64,000 nucleotides of DNA. Origin: Adiantum capillus-veneris. Lineage: Eukaryota; Streptophyta; Polypodiopsida; Polypodiales; Pteridaceae. Numbering within the stretch: position 1 is the stretch's first letter; every line of letters begins with the position of its first letter. Below the pieces are notes generated by a model. That model saw only the letters and a list, made by a program, of their open reading frames with translations, had not been told where the DNA came from and did not search any database. Positions 1 through 10,128 of this stretch are shown one piece after another. The position numbers and the translations under genes were made by a program. The stretch spans positions 4,157,001 to 4,221,000 of the forward strand of contig CM043963.1 in assembly GCA_014529385.2 (NCBI GenBank), in the 5' to 3' direction.

Positions 1-37
1 ATGGGCGGCCACACTTTGTTTGGGTGGGCGGCCGGTC

Positions 38-474
38 TTAAAAGCATAGCTTGGGCGGCCTTAGGCTTTTTGGGTGGCCAAGGCCTTGTAAGGGCATCAC
101 ATTTGGCATACATATCCAGCGAAGCCTTACCAAGCTCAACAATTGGGGGGTCGGCCTTCGTAAAGGCATAACATTTGGCATACAAATCGGCCAAGGCAAT
201 TCCAAACACTCGGCAACCTTGGCACCTCCCCATTTGGCATACATACTGATTAAAGCATTGCCATTAACAACATCTTTCTGCAGCCGCCGCCTTTGCATTT
301 GTTGAAAATAGCCAGCTTCTTGGCCCTGCTTCTGTTAGGTATATCCGCAATCATTGCATTCCAAAAGACGACATTTTTGACATGAACTTTTTGTGTGCTT
401 TCGTAACAGCACCACATTTTGCATACATATCGTCCAAGCTCTGCCAAGCTACTCAGTTTTCTACAGCAAACCAC
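38..474 (-). pseudogene. Decayed pentatricopeptide-repeat (PPR) protein fragment
   Basis: PPR proteins are helical-repeat RNA-binding proteins of plant organelles. Two overlapping minus-strand frames carry PPR signatures: a 'VVFWNAMIAD' segment (residues ~34-43 of the frame starting at 474), a 'DVVNGNALISMYAKWG' segment (frame starting at 298), and repeated 'MYAKC'-like segments. The YAKC/WNAMI signature is that of PLS-type PPR repeats. The reading frame switches between repeats and there is no continuous ORF over ~150 residues, so this is a broken fragment and may continue left of the window. The family call is firm; the subtype is an inference. Confidence 0.7.
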
Positions 475-2328
475 AGTAGTGTTGGCACTCCAACAGAGTG
501 GAGCGGCTAGTGTGGACTCGGCCCCCGGTATATCTTAAACAGACAATAATTTGGAAACCATAAGTCCAATCTCCGATCTGAAAAGACCGACATGCTCCAC
601 AAAGTGAGCACTTCAGCCTGATGCATTTATTTCATTTTTATCCCCTCAGTTGTTGTTGCCCAACCCGGCACGGATCTGCAATCGACTTAAACTTCGAACT
701 GCCATAACTTCTTCACCGTAGCTCCAATCGACGAGCCGTAAAGACAGGCCAGTAGAGCACTTCAAGCACTATAGTTTTAGGTCATAATATTCCATCTATG
801 CTCACTCTAATCATACTCCTTTTTGGCATCATTAAGGCATCAGTTGTCCCTTTAAAGCGGCATCTGGCATAGATTTATAATTAAACTTGGCATGTTATCA
901 AACCCTCATCACTGACCATCAATCAAGTAGGCTTTCAATAAGCTTGATCTGCATCTTCTTGGCATATTTCTTAGCATGGGAGCGGAGCTGCACGACACCG
1001 TGTGAGCCAGCCCCACTAGTCATTTAGAATGCCCTAGGTATAAAGGTCAATAACTTTAATGTGAAAGGAGGCTTATCTTTAGAGCTGAAAAACGTACGCT
1101 CAAGGTACGAGCTGCTCCAACTTGTAATCATCACAGTTAATGATTGGGTGATCCATTTTCAATTCCAAAATTTGCATTGTGTTCCTCTTTTTTTGCTCTT
1201 TCAATCAAGTGTAAGCATTGTCAATTTTGTTGTGGTTTGCGACTACGCGTCTGTGAACCTTAATTGCAAATTTGAGTGCTTAAATCACTGTTTTTACTTG
1301 TTTTGACCATAGGAGAGTGTTCCTAGACCATAGGACGACTTTTTTGCACCGACCTATTGTAGTTTTCAGGACCTTTTTCATGATGGATTGTGTTTTTGGT
1401 AACTTGTCGGATTGTGACCAGACTTGGTAGGATAGTGTCCCTAGGTGTCTAGACCTCCTCCTAAAGTTTTGTTGCATTTCGAGTCCGTTTGAGTGTGGAA
1501 ATGGCGTGATGACCTAAAGTTGTGAAAAAAAGACATATGCAAATTTCTCTGATCATTGAGTGTTGGTTTGCTTGTAGAGTTTTTGTGTTTGCTTGTTAAG
1601 GTTCACTTCTTGAGATTGACGATCTCAAAGAGTCTCTGTGCTGCATCCGAGTCACTTCCCTAAGTATTGACATTATGATAGTACCAAAAGCTATGCTATA
1701 GATGTTTGTCGCAGCGACCCGCTAACAATGGGGTTGTTTACTTATGGAATTTGAGAACAAGTGAAGGACTTAAACTTGGCTAATGAGTTATGTCAGCAAG
1801 TTACTTTCATGGAAAGTGAGAAGAGGTACTCTTTTCAGTACATCTTTGTTGTGATAACTCATTTTGCATGCTCATGTGCGTTCTAAATGGAGTCTACACA
1901 CTATGATTGGATAGGAACCAGTAACACAAGATGGTTGCAAATGGACAACAATGTGGAAAATCAAGATGTTACTCTTGGTTACATTGAACCTCCTATTGAA
2001 CCATGTTTCCATCAACCAAACAATTGGATCCATGAAAGATGTCATTGTGGAAAAAATTAGTGTATCACCACTCTTGTTTTTTAGGAAAAAAACGCTTCTC
2101 CAAGAGGGGAGTAATGTCATGCCAAGGGTAGAACCGGGCAGGGCCAAGGACCAAGACAAACATGCAATCAAGGGAGTCTCTATGTTTAGCAGGCCAAAGG
2201 CCTATACAGCATGGCTAGGTGGAGATTAGCATGCTCCAGTCCCCTCTCCCTTTCACTGGTAGCTTTAGACATAGTGATGTAGTCACATATTACTTAAGTT
2301 GGTCAAACCTTTCTTGGTGTAATGGTTC
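475..2328. other. No recognisable gene
   Basis: AT-rich sequence with only short frames (up to ~99 codons) that show no domain I recognise. No LTR boundary, PBS or RNA gene is visible. It probably holds decayed transposon sequence, possibly the missing 3' half of the Ty3/gypsy remnant that begins at 2329, but I cannot align it to RNase H or integrase. Confidence 0.4.
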
Positions 2329-3120
2329 CTAGCTTATCTTCACCCCTTTCTTCACAAGGTCAATCAAGGGTGAAGCGATCATTACATAATCCTTTATAAA
2401 GACTCTATACCAGCATATTATTCCCAAGAATCCTCTAAGCTCACTTACATTAGATGTTTGTGGCCATTCAACAATGTCTTGAACTTTAGTAGGGTCCAGT
2501 GAGATTCCTTCATGCAAAATAATAAATCCCAAATATTCAATCCTTAGAGTGAAGAATGAACACTTGCTCATATTTTCATATAGCTTGAGGAATAAGCACC
2601 TTCCTCAGGTGGGCTTCATATTCTTGCTCATCCTTTGAGTAGATTAGAATATCATCAAAGAAGACAAGGACAAAATCCTCTACGTAAGGCCTAAAGATAT
2701 CTTGCATCAATCTATTGAATGTACCCAGAGCATTAGTCAGACCAAATGACATTACTATAAACTCAAAATGTCCATATCAAGTGTTGAAACCTCTCTTTGT
2801 TATATCTCATTCCTTTATTCTAATTTGATAGTAACCAGATCTTAGGTCTATCTTGGAGAAGACCTTGGATCCAAGTAGTCTAGTTGTTCTTAACTGTTAC
2901 TTGAGTCCTCTATAATCAATGTAGAGTCTTAGGGTCCCATCTTTCTTCTTTTGAAAGAGATTTGGTGCTCCCCAACTTGATTTACTCGGTCTAATAAATC
3001 CTTTTCTAGAAGTTGACAAAGTTGCTCCTTCAATTCAATGGCCTCTGGTAGGGCCATTTTATAAGGTCTTTTTTATATGGGTTCACTTCCTAGGAGAATC
3101 TCTATCTCATGGAAAATTTC
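2329..3120 (-). pseudogene. Ty3/gypsy reverse transcriptase (degenerate)
   Basis: Reverse transcriptase copies element RNA into cDNA. Minus-strand translation gives, in order, palm text resembling 'KIDLRSGYYQIRIKE', the region '[14 protein letters not shown]', the catalytic block '[16 protein letters not shown]' near 2640-2700 (FFDD in the place of the canonical Y/F-x-DD) and the thumb 'EYLGFIILHEGISLDPTKV' followed by 'LRGFLGI' (2571-2329). Frameshifts and stops separate these blocks. The catalytic aspartate pair is still readable, but the frame is not continuous. No RNase H follows. Confidence 0.8.
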
Positions 3121-3805
3121 TCAATTAGGAGGAAGAGAGGTGAGGTCTTCAGGAAAGACATTTGAACATTCACAAAGCCAAGAGGGTTTTGTATCGCTTG
3201 ATTTTAGATCGACCTTATTTAGCTTGACCGCAAATATTTGTTGTCCAGCCCTCATATCTTTTAATAGACGGTTTTCTTTAACTAATTGAATCCTTGGAAT
3301 CCCATTCTCCCCCTGTACTTTAAATTGCTTTGCCTGACTATCTCTAAAGCTCAAACTACCTTGGCCACAGTGGATGTTAACCTGATTTCTCGATAACCAA
3401 TCCATCCCAAGAATCCCGTCATACATCCCAACTAGTAGGGTTCTAAAGAAAGATAAAGTAGCGTGCTCTCCTAGTTCAAAATCAAGGGTTCCCATAGAGT
3501 GCTAAAATACCACAATTTTTCCATTAGCCAATTATATTGTCATGGGTTTAGCTTGTGTTTTTTTTAGGTTCAACTTTTGTAAGCATTTTGGGGATATAAA
3601 AGAGAGTACTTCCACAATTGATGAGTAGATTAAAAGATTTACCTTGATGGGTGGCCGGTGTTTGAATAAGAGCAAATTGTCTTTGAGCTCTAGGGTTGTC
3701 AATAATTGCATAAATAGTTGCTCTTTCTTCTTCTTCACCAAGGGTAGGCTCTCCTATGGCTACATGTGCATGGGCATTTCTACCTTGACCTCTTTCAAAG
3801 GCCAT
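3121..3805 (-). pseudogene. Ty3/gypsy aspartic protease (degenerate)
   Basis: This is the retropepsin region between gag and RT. One frame (3805-3548) contains 'NLLINCGSTLFYI', where the expected active-site D of the D-C/S/T-G triad is N, so the enzyme would be inactive. The next frame (3495-3121) contains 'DGILGMDWLSRNQVNIHCG', the usual second half of chromovirus proteases (ILGMDWL). A frameshift lies between the two. It is followed directly by RT, the canonical domain order. Confidence 0.75.
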
Positions 3806-3919
3806 GGTCGCTCTTCCTCACCCTCTACCTCGTCCACCACCTCAACCACCATTATGTCCAAAAGGGCGGTGTCTTTGGTCTGCTTCAATTTCTATTGTTG
3901 CTCTATTAGTTAGACATGG

Positions 3920-4704
3920 ACATTTGTTTTCATAATCTTTCAACCCTCCACATTCAAAGCATCAAACATCCAAGAGTGGAGGAGTTTTTGCATTAGCGGC
4001 ATAAGCTCTTTGGGGTTGTCCATTATTAATTGGAAGTCTTGTTGGTCATCTAGCACCATCAAAACTCTAATTCTATTCAACTCTCCCTCTAATCCCCTAC
4101 TCCTTCATTAAGGGCTTAGCTCGTAGTAAGGTATCTTGCACAATGATAGGTTTCATGGCTTCTAGCCGCGAGCTAATTTGCTCTCTTAGACCTTGACATA
4201 AACGGGCTACCTGTTGCTCTATGGTCATTGGAAGTGTGTAACATTTAAGCCTTACAAACTTTGACCGGTACTCTTCTAGGGATAAACTATATTGTTTCAA
4301 TCTAAAGAACTTATTCATCTTTATTGCTTTATTGGCATAAGGTAAGTATCTTTCCTTCACTACTTGTTTAATCTCCCTCCAACTCTGGGAGTTTTTTGAT
4401 AACCCATGTCATGGCAATGTTGTTTCCACCATAATTTTGCTTCCCCTAAGAGGAAAAACATCCCTAGCATCGCTTGGTTTGCATATGAAATTTTTGCAAC
4501 CAAGAAGTAATTTTCTATAGCTTCAATCTCTATTTCCGCATCCTTCTCAATATCATCACCTTCTCCTTTAAAAGAAGGTGGTTGCATTTGTTTGAGCAAC
4601 AACTTCTTTTTTTGAATTTTTGTGTAAATAGCATCGTTTTGAGGGTTTTCCAATATAGGAGTGATTTGAGGGTTCCCTTGAGTGTACACATATATTAATA
4701 TCAA
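3920..4704 (-). pseudogene. Ty3/gypsy gag with damaged zinc knuckle
   Basis: Gag forms the particle and binds element RNA. Frames 4704-4360 ('PPSFKGEGDDIEKDAEIEIE', 'GEAKLWWKQH') and 4360-4097 ('LSLEEYRSKFVRL', 'QQVARLCQGLREQI') match the capsid region. Near 3920-3965 the minus strand reads 'CFECGGLKDYENKC', a CX2CX4HX4C knuckle whose histidine is replaced by D. The frame is broken between capsid and knuckle. Confidence 0.75.
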
Positions 4705-5590
4705 TGTCTATAATAACTCAAAACATTAAGGTATTTTTCACACTTAAACTTATCCATTCCACTAAAAGCTCAATTACATGATTTAACCAATCATGACTTA
4801 TCCAGTCCATTAAAACTCTATCACATGACTTAACCAGTCATGACTTATCCAATCCATTAAAGCTCAATCACATGACTTAACCAGTAAATCTATTTTTTTG
4901 AAAAATAACTTAATATTCTTTTCATAAAATCATCAAAAAGTCATATAGGGGTCTACAAAGGTCTCTCCATGAGAAAACATAATAGAGGTTCCAACCATAA
5001 CTGTGATACACATTAGCTGGCATGTCATAATATTTGGTGGTATATGCCATGGGTTTAGAAAATGATAAACATGAGGAAGCTTGGGGTAGCCAATGGAAAC
5101 TTTTTCCTTCAAGGTCGGTTGAGTGTAATTGTCAATGACAACTCAATTGGCAGGGATAACTGATGTTACTTTGTCATAAAGCCATCAATTACGGATTGTG
5201 ACTCCATCAAGGGCCATGATGGTCAATGGGGCTTCATAAAATTTAAAGTATCAGGTCAGTTTCAGGTCTTCAGTCCACTTGATTCGATGTAAGTCAATTT
5301 CCAAGTGTTCAATGCATTGTGCTCGGATGGTGAAGGTTGATCCATGGACCTAACCATGTATTTGGTGGGTCAAATTTATATGAGATGCAAAAATCTTGTC
5401 AAGAATGCATAACACTTTCTCTCAAAATTCAAAGATTGGTGATTGACAAGCATTGTGGTACATTGCTTTAAATTTGGTGTTCATAAATTTGTGCTACAAA
5501 ATAAACAAGATAACAATGTCAAGCTATGTGTTCACGCATTCAATCCCAAAATAGTGCAGACTGTTGAGAAACCAAACTTTAAAACTAAGA
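4705..5590 (-). other. Untranslated leader of the Ty3/gypsy remnant
   Basis: Lies between the PBS (5591-5601) and the first gag codons. No protein is recognisable. It contains the 47-48-bp tandem repeat at 4749-4890. Confidence 0.45.
4749..4890. repeat. Tandem repeat, 47-48 bp x 3
   Basis: Units start at about 4749, 4797 and 4844. Each begins 'cttatcca.tcca.taaa' and contains 'cacatgacttaaccag'. The units differ at a few positions, the first most. It lies in the element leader upstream of gag. Confidence 0.8.
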
Positions 5591-5601
5591 CTCTGATACC
5601 A
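5591..5601 (-). other. Primer-binding site, initiator-tRNA-Met type
   Basis: The minus strand reads TGGTATCAGAG, the standard start of the plant iMet PBS. It sits two bases inside a putative LTR edge (TGTGAGG at 5604 on the plus strand, so the minus-strand LTR ends ...CTCACA). Confidence 0.75.
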
Positions 5602-5603
5602 AT

Positions 5604-6279
5604 TGTGAGGTCCCCAACTCGAAAGATTGGTGCAACTTGATATATGGCCTTTCTTTATTCTCAAGTTCCATTGATGACACCCTACTCCGATTTTACAAAG
5701 CAAGGATATGAGCAATAGAAGAGAGGAATCCCTCTATCCATCATGATCATGGTTTTAAGGGTCATACACCAGAAGCCATGTCAAAAAATCAAAGGATTCT
5801 AATGGGAACTAATTCCTATATAAAGATAAAATCTGATTGACACACCTAGGATCTATAAACAACACCTTTTTCCCCACGTTGAAGAGGCACAGCAACCATT
5901 CATAAGAACTAAATGTGATATGAGACTTATTCTTAACTAAATAGTAGCCTTGTGAAAAGTACCCGACTTATCAAATCCACCCATCCGTAGGCATAGATCT
6001 ATTTGGATACTAGTCTCCCAATACTCACACCACACTCACCCATTCCTCTTGTTTTTTAATTACTACCAAATTGTTACACATGTACAAACAGAGTTCTTTT
6101 ATTAACTCTAGGTACAGGTTCTTTCAAACATATCCAAAACAATTATTTCTCAAACAAGGCATAATGAAGATAGCCCTGTATTTCAACAAAAAAGAATATT
6201 CCAATTTTCTTTTGAGTTTGTCACTGCCCGCGACTTTCTCGGTCTAGCCAATAGAGCCTTTGCAAAGGATTTCCTTATT
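5604..6279 (-). repeat. Probable 5' LTR of the Ty3/gypsy remnant (outer end unresolved)
   Basis: The inner edge is set by the PBS at 5591-5601 and by the terminal CA on the minus strand. I could not find a matching second LTR in the window, so the outer boundary is unknown and may lie anywhere from about 6000 to 6650. No coding sequence is seen. Confidence 0.45.
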
Positions 6280-6450
6280 TGCTAACCACGAAATACGCAA
6301 ACTTTCCCCATCGCTAACCACAAGGGAGCATTTCGCTAACCGCACGGCATCTTGCTAGCCACAAGGTATCTTGCTAACCGAAAGGAATAAAAAAAGAGCC
6401 GAGTTTATTCTTTGCTAACCACGGGATCATCTCGCTAACCACGAGTTTCA
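6280..6450 (+). repeat. Cluster of irregular 'GCTAACCAC' repeats
   Basis: About seven copies of gctaaccac or near variants (gctaaccgcac, gctagccac, gctaaccgaaag) occur in ~170 bp. They are irregularly spaced and often preceded by a TTT/TTC-rich triplet. No reading frame is involved. Confidence 0.65.
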
Positions 6451-6658
6451 TCTAGATAAAAGATATTCTTTCAGCAATTGTTCTCTTTAAGTTTCTTCAA
6501 ACATGATCTAATAAATGCTAATATCAAACAATTATTTCACTACTCTGTGAAATCATATGCTTGTTTCTTTTGATACAATCACGTTTCTTGGACAATTTAA
6601 GGGGATTCATAAGCTTGACTTACTAGGTCAACATGTATAATGATGCATAATTATAAAT

Positions 6659-6882
6659 CTATCTTATCGGATTTGTGACATGTTCAACTACATTCTGTGG
6701 TTGAGGTTTGGCGGCTTCAACTTCTTCTGCAGTCGATACCTCCGCTTGAGCTACAATTGGAGTAGTTGATACCTTCCTTTGCAGCTTCCTTGGATGTGGA
6801 ATGGGAGGAACTTCCTTGGAGCTTTGAGTCACCCACTTTGGCACCCTCGTGTTGCAAAAGAGAAGAGAGAAATCTTAGCCAT
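6659..6882 (-). pseudogene. Exon-like reading frame downstream of a TATA box, function unknown
   Basis: An ATG at 6882 starts 'MAKISLFSFATRGCQSG' then a stop. A second frame entered two bases away runs 'PKWVTQSSKEVPPIPHPRK' and on to a stop at 6659 (about 61 codons). The region lies ~190 bp downstream of a good minus-strand TATA box (7063-7080), with a pyrimidine-rich leader between. This could be the first exon of a decayed or captured host gene, or chance frames inside LTR transcript sequence. I do not recognise the protein. Confidence 0.3.
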
Positions 6883-7062
6883 GAAAACCAGAGATGTTGC
6901 TTCCTTGCTTTCCGAGAAGATGGGAAGAGACAGATGGGGTTGGAGATGGAGATGGAGATGGGTTGAGAGTAAGAGGTTGAGGGAGAAAAAGCACCTCCAA
7001 GTCAAAGCAAGAGAGCTTCCGCTTCTGAGAACTTCTCTGTGTGTGTTAAATTGAGGGAAGAG

Positions 7063-7080
7063 GGGGCCTTTATATAGGCT
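7063..7080 (-). promoter_or_regulatory. TATA-box promoter (minus)
   Basis: The minus strand reads AGCCTATATAAAGGCCCC, a strong plant TATA context, followed by a pyrimidine-rich leader and the ATG at 6882. It could drive the exon-like frame or be an LTR promoter. Confidence 0.5.
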
Positions 7081-7500
7081 CTCGTGATCAAAAGCAAGAG
7101 CTAAGAATAGTGAAAAGTAGGACATAATTTCGAACGCCTTCACGGCTTTTTTAAAAAATTCTTTTTTTCTTTTTTTTATTTGTGAGCGCACGTATCTCGA
7201 TGCACAATTAAGAGACTCCAATTTTAGGAGAAGCTTATCCAAAAAGAAGAAAAGAGGCTCTAATCTTGACTTACTTCTCTAAAATACTTTTTCTTTGTTA
7301 AAAATGCTCCTTCTTTTCTTTAAAAACTCTTTCTTTCCTAAAAATACTCCTTTCCTAAAACTTCCAAAAGTTTGTCTTTCTTTCTTAAGGGTCAACTCTT
7401 ATTCTTAAACATGGTCTTAAGGCTTAATTTTCACATAGCAACCTATTGTTCTCAAGTGAATAAGAGCCACAATTAATAGTTTCAAAGGTCAATTTCTAAT

Positions 7501-7738
7501 TGTGTGCATCTATCGCACATGTCAATGCAAGGGAGTTGCCAATACCTGTGTGCGAGCCACAAATGGCTGCAAGCACACAACCAGACTAATCTAGCAAGCT
7601 CAAGAGAGCAAGCGTGTGTCACTCACCGCCCTACGCTTGCCTTCGTGGAAGATTCCTCCCCGCGAAGAAGAAGGAGCCGCCGCTGCACCACGCTCAACTG
7701 CCTCGCCGCCGTCGTGCCGACGTCACAATGTTCGATCG

Positions 7739-7835
<97 letters not shown>

Positions 7836-8124
7836 GGAGATGAAGACAAAGAAGATGGAGATGGAGCAAGAGCACTCTTCAATTGCACAAATGAGAGAAT
7901 GAGTAATTTTTAGGTTTAAGTGACTTTTATATGAGCTCGTCCCATTTACACTTGGGTGCTCATACTTAGCAAACTAACCCTTGAATGTTCCTGTCAGAGT
8001 GCACCTCTCATCGGCGATCACTCTTACCCTTTTCTTATTGGATCGACAAGCCCGGTACCTGACTCTACCAATTAAATAATACGACGTCTATCGTAGGTGA
8101 TAGGAATGTGCGTGAGGGTTAACA
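7501..8124 (-). repeat. 3' LTR of element A
   Basis: Plus-strand termini are TGTGTGCATC...GGGTTAACA (minus: TGTTAACCC...CACA). It contains a compound (CT)n(CA)n microsatellite (7740-7834) and a minus-strand TATA box near 7922-7935 (CATATAAAAG). It aligns with LTRs at 15396, 25538 and 37511, and is closest to the one at 37511. The candidate target-site base string to its left is CTAAT. Confidence 0.85.
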
Positions 8125-9712
8125 TGCCCCCCTTCCTGATGTAGATTCCGTCCTCGGAAGCTATTGAGTTCAAGCTCGTTCGTTGAGGTGGAAGAGCCTT
8201 TGAGGTGAGTGTCCTTAGCCTTCTTCAGTCACTGCAAAATCAAACAACGGTAATTGCATTCTCATATACAATTAAAAAGCATATACAGTTGTAGATAGAC
8301 AAATTTGATTGGTAACAGAATTTTAAACCGTTTGTCAGCAATAAACATTAAATTGCAATATAATCAAACGCATAAACAGTTATAAAGATAAAAAATTAAA
8401 CAAGTTTGGGGTCGCTAATTTAACGGTTGAAAGGCACTAAAGATCGACTATAATACGATGGGCAAGCTTCTCAACTTTCTCTAGTCAACTAAGTTGTTTA
8501 ATCGCGAGAGCCAAGTATTTCATGTCCGAGGGCTGACTAGAGGCTATACCTAGAAGACCTTGTAGTTAAGCTACGATAAAGGGAATTGCTCATGAAAACT
8601 TATTTCCTTTTCTTTGACCCCCCAAAGTCTTTTCACACTGATTCCATTTTGATGTGTGTGCTTATTTTGTATGCCTTGGGTCTTTTGCTTTTCAAGGAAA
8701 AGCACCCACACTGGGAACCTCTAGAGCTCTAGTACCATAGGTGATACATGTGAGTGAAGTACCAAATCAAGCTAAGATTTCTCTTTCCGCTTTTACATTG
8801 TGGCACTTTGATTTTTTATTGTTTGTTCGTTTTCAGCATTTTAATTTTGTAACTTTGGAGGGTCATATAACATTGTTACCCTTCCTAGGCTCATCACATT
8901 CGTAAACTCCCTTTATCATACTTAAGCTAAAGGTCAATAGGGACTAAGGCCACTAGAAATCCCTAGTACATTTCATACAATGCTGCCTAAATCGGATTAA
9001 GAACCTAAGTGACCATTGATGATTAGAAAGCATTCCCCATGGTATTAAGAGAAGATCTCTAACGCCTAGCTTGGTCAAACTAGCTTAGTCGGACTGCTTG
9101 ATTTTTAAACTTAGACAAGTGATTATGACAAAAAATTACATTGAATTTAATGTTTGATACTAAGCAAATGTGTTGAATATTATGCTACCAATTACAATTA
9201 AAGCAGACAAACATGGATGCAAAAAAGATAAGGGGAAATGCTAATGGACATGAAACACCTGTTTGTGTTGATGATCGCGCTTGATTTGAAGAGTGAACGA
9301 GAGAAAGATCCCATGAAGATCCAAATCCTAACAATAGCAACACATTCCTGTACACACTAGGAAACACAAAGAATACCTCTAGGAGGCACATCAGTGGTGG
9401 GAAGAAAGAACTTTGCTAATCACTAAACTCTAAAACAGAAACACTCCTATCGTACTAATCCTACCTACCCTCCATCACTTGAGTGATGGAGGATCAAAGG
9501 TGTTTGATGACATAGGTTTCTGTTTTAGTATACCGGATCTGAATGTGTAGGTCTGGTCAATGTTTTGACTTTTATTGTGCATACTCATTTGCTAATTGCT
9601 CTTACTCTTTACTTTTTTTCTTTTTTGTGAGTATAAGGCTTTATATATACACTCCCTAAGATTGGTGATTGAGAGGTTAGGGAAAGAAGACTTCCCCCCT
9701 TCCTTGGGTAGA
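8125..9712 (-). other. Polypurine tract and 3' untranslated region of element A
   Basis: 8125-8139 is TCAGGAAGGGGGGCA on the minus strand, directly before the LTR. The rest aligns with B's 3' region. A lacks the 191-codon accessory frame found in B at 17289-17864: similarity breaks near 9390-9480. A TATATAAAGCC motif (minus) survives around 9640-9655. No long frame is present. Confidence 0.65.
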
Positions 9713-10128
9713 TCATATTGTTTGAAATGTGCTTGTCACCCTTTGAAACCAATTGTTCCACTTGGTAATAGGTGAGGATTTTTGCCAATAGTTTTCTATT
9801 ACCTTAGGTGCCTCGTCGAGTTGCAAGGGTGGTAAGGTACTCTCCCAAGATCGAACTTTAAGTGATTCATCAGGTGATTCTTGAACACTAGAAGGTATGG
9901 ATTCCTTTGTAGCTTCATAGAGGTCCACTATTGTAGGTGGAGGCTATGGAGAGGCTTTTACCTCTATGGATGCATTACATGAGGAGCTAGAAGCTTCATG
10001 GGACTCCCCACTTCTGATCTAGGTGGAACAAATCGTTCTTTCTTCGATACTCAAACTAGCTCTACAGCAGGTGTGTAGCATTGTATAATTTTTTTTTCCA
10101 CGATCGTTGATTCATTTTGGAGCTACAC
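9713..10128 (-). pseudogene. Element A polyprotein C-terminus (tail after the W-x-P-K region)
   Basis: The frame ends '...WNNWFQRVTSTFQTI' followed by TGA, matching the end of B's frame (stop at 18075-18077). It includes 'EATKESIPSSVQESPDESL' and 'VRSWESTLPPLQLDEAP'. Where B has a TAA (18150-18152), A has a Tyr codon, so that B stop is a later mutation. The reading frame toward 10128 aligns residue by residue with B ('IIQCYTP' against 'KITECYTP') but has stops. No function is known for this tail. Confidence 0.75.

Larger units (their letters stand above)
2329..5603 (-). mobile_element. Ty3/gypsy (chromovirus-like) retrotransposon remnant, 5' half
   Basis: Read on the minus strand the order is LTR edge (5604), PBS (5601-5591), ~0.9 kb leader, gag, zinc knuckle, protease, reverse transcriptase, then loss of similarity below 2329. 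RNase H, integrase and the 3' LTR are not recognisable. The RT resembles the Del/Tekay type and the iMet-type PBS fits a chromovirus. All coding segments carry stops or frameshifts, so the copy is dead. Confidence 0.75.
7501..10128 (-). mobile_element. Element A (OTA-clade Ty3/gypsy), 3' portion
   Basis: Minus-oriented 3' part of an element of the same family as B (15396-26146): 3' LTR (7501-8124), polypurine tract (8125-8139), ~1.5 kb 3' untranslated region aligning with 16050-17288 and ~17870-18074, then the end of the polyprotein (from 9713). It is cut at 10128 by element X and resumes at 28675. Aligned with B, A's two edges meet inside the same codon neighbourhood (B around 18492-18498), which shows A was once continuous. 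Confidence 0.85.

Noticed and set aside
1951-2229. Plus-strand frame with 'LLQEGSNVMPR', resembling the end of some Ty3/gypsy integrases
   Set aside because: The match is only a few residues, and the orientation is opposite to the neighbouring minus-strand element; insufficient support.
4749-4890. Possible CRISPR-like array
   Set aside because: Head-to-tail tandem repeat with no unique spacers, in a plant nuclear retrotransposon.
5443-5715. Short frames on both strands around the PBS and LTR edge
   Set aside because: The position is explained by LTR, PBS and leader; no domain similarity.
7504-7913. Frames of 64-132 codons over the LTR microsatellite of element A (also in the LTRs at 15396 and 25538)
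   Set aside because: Open only because dinucleotide repeats lack stops. The same region is open in three frames and on the opposite strand, and lies in the LTR.
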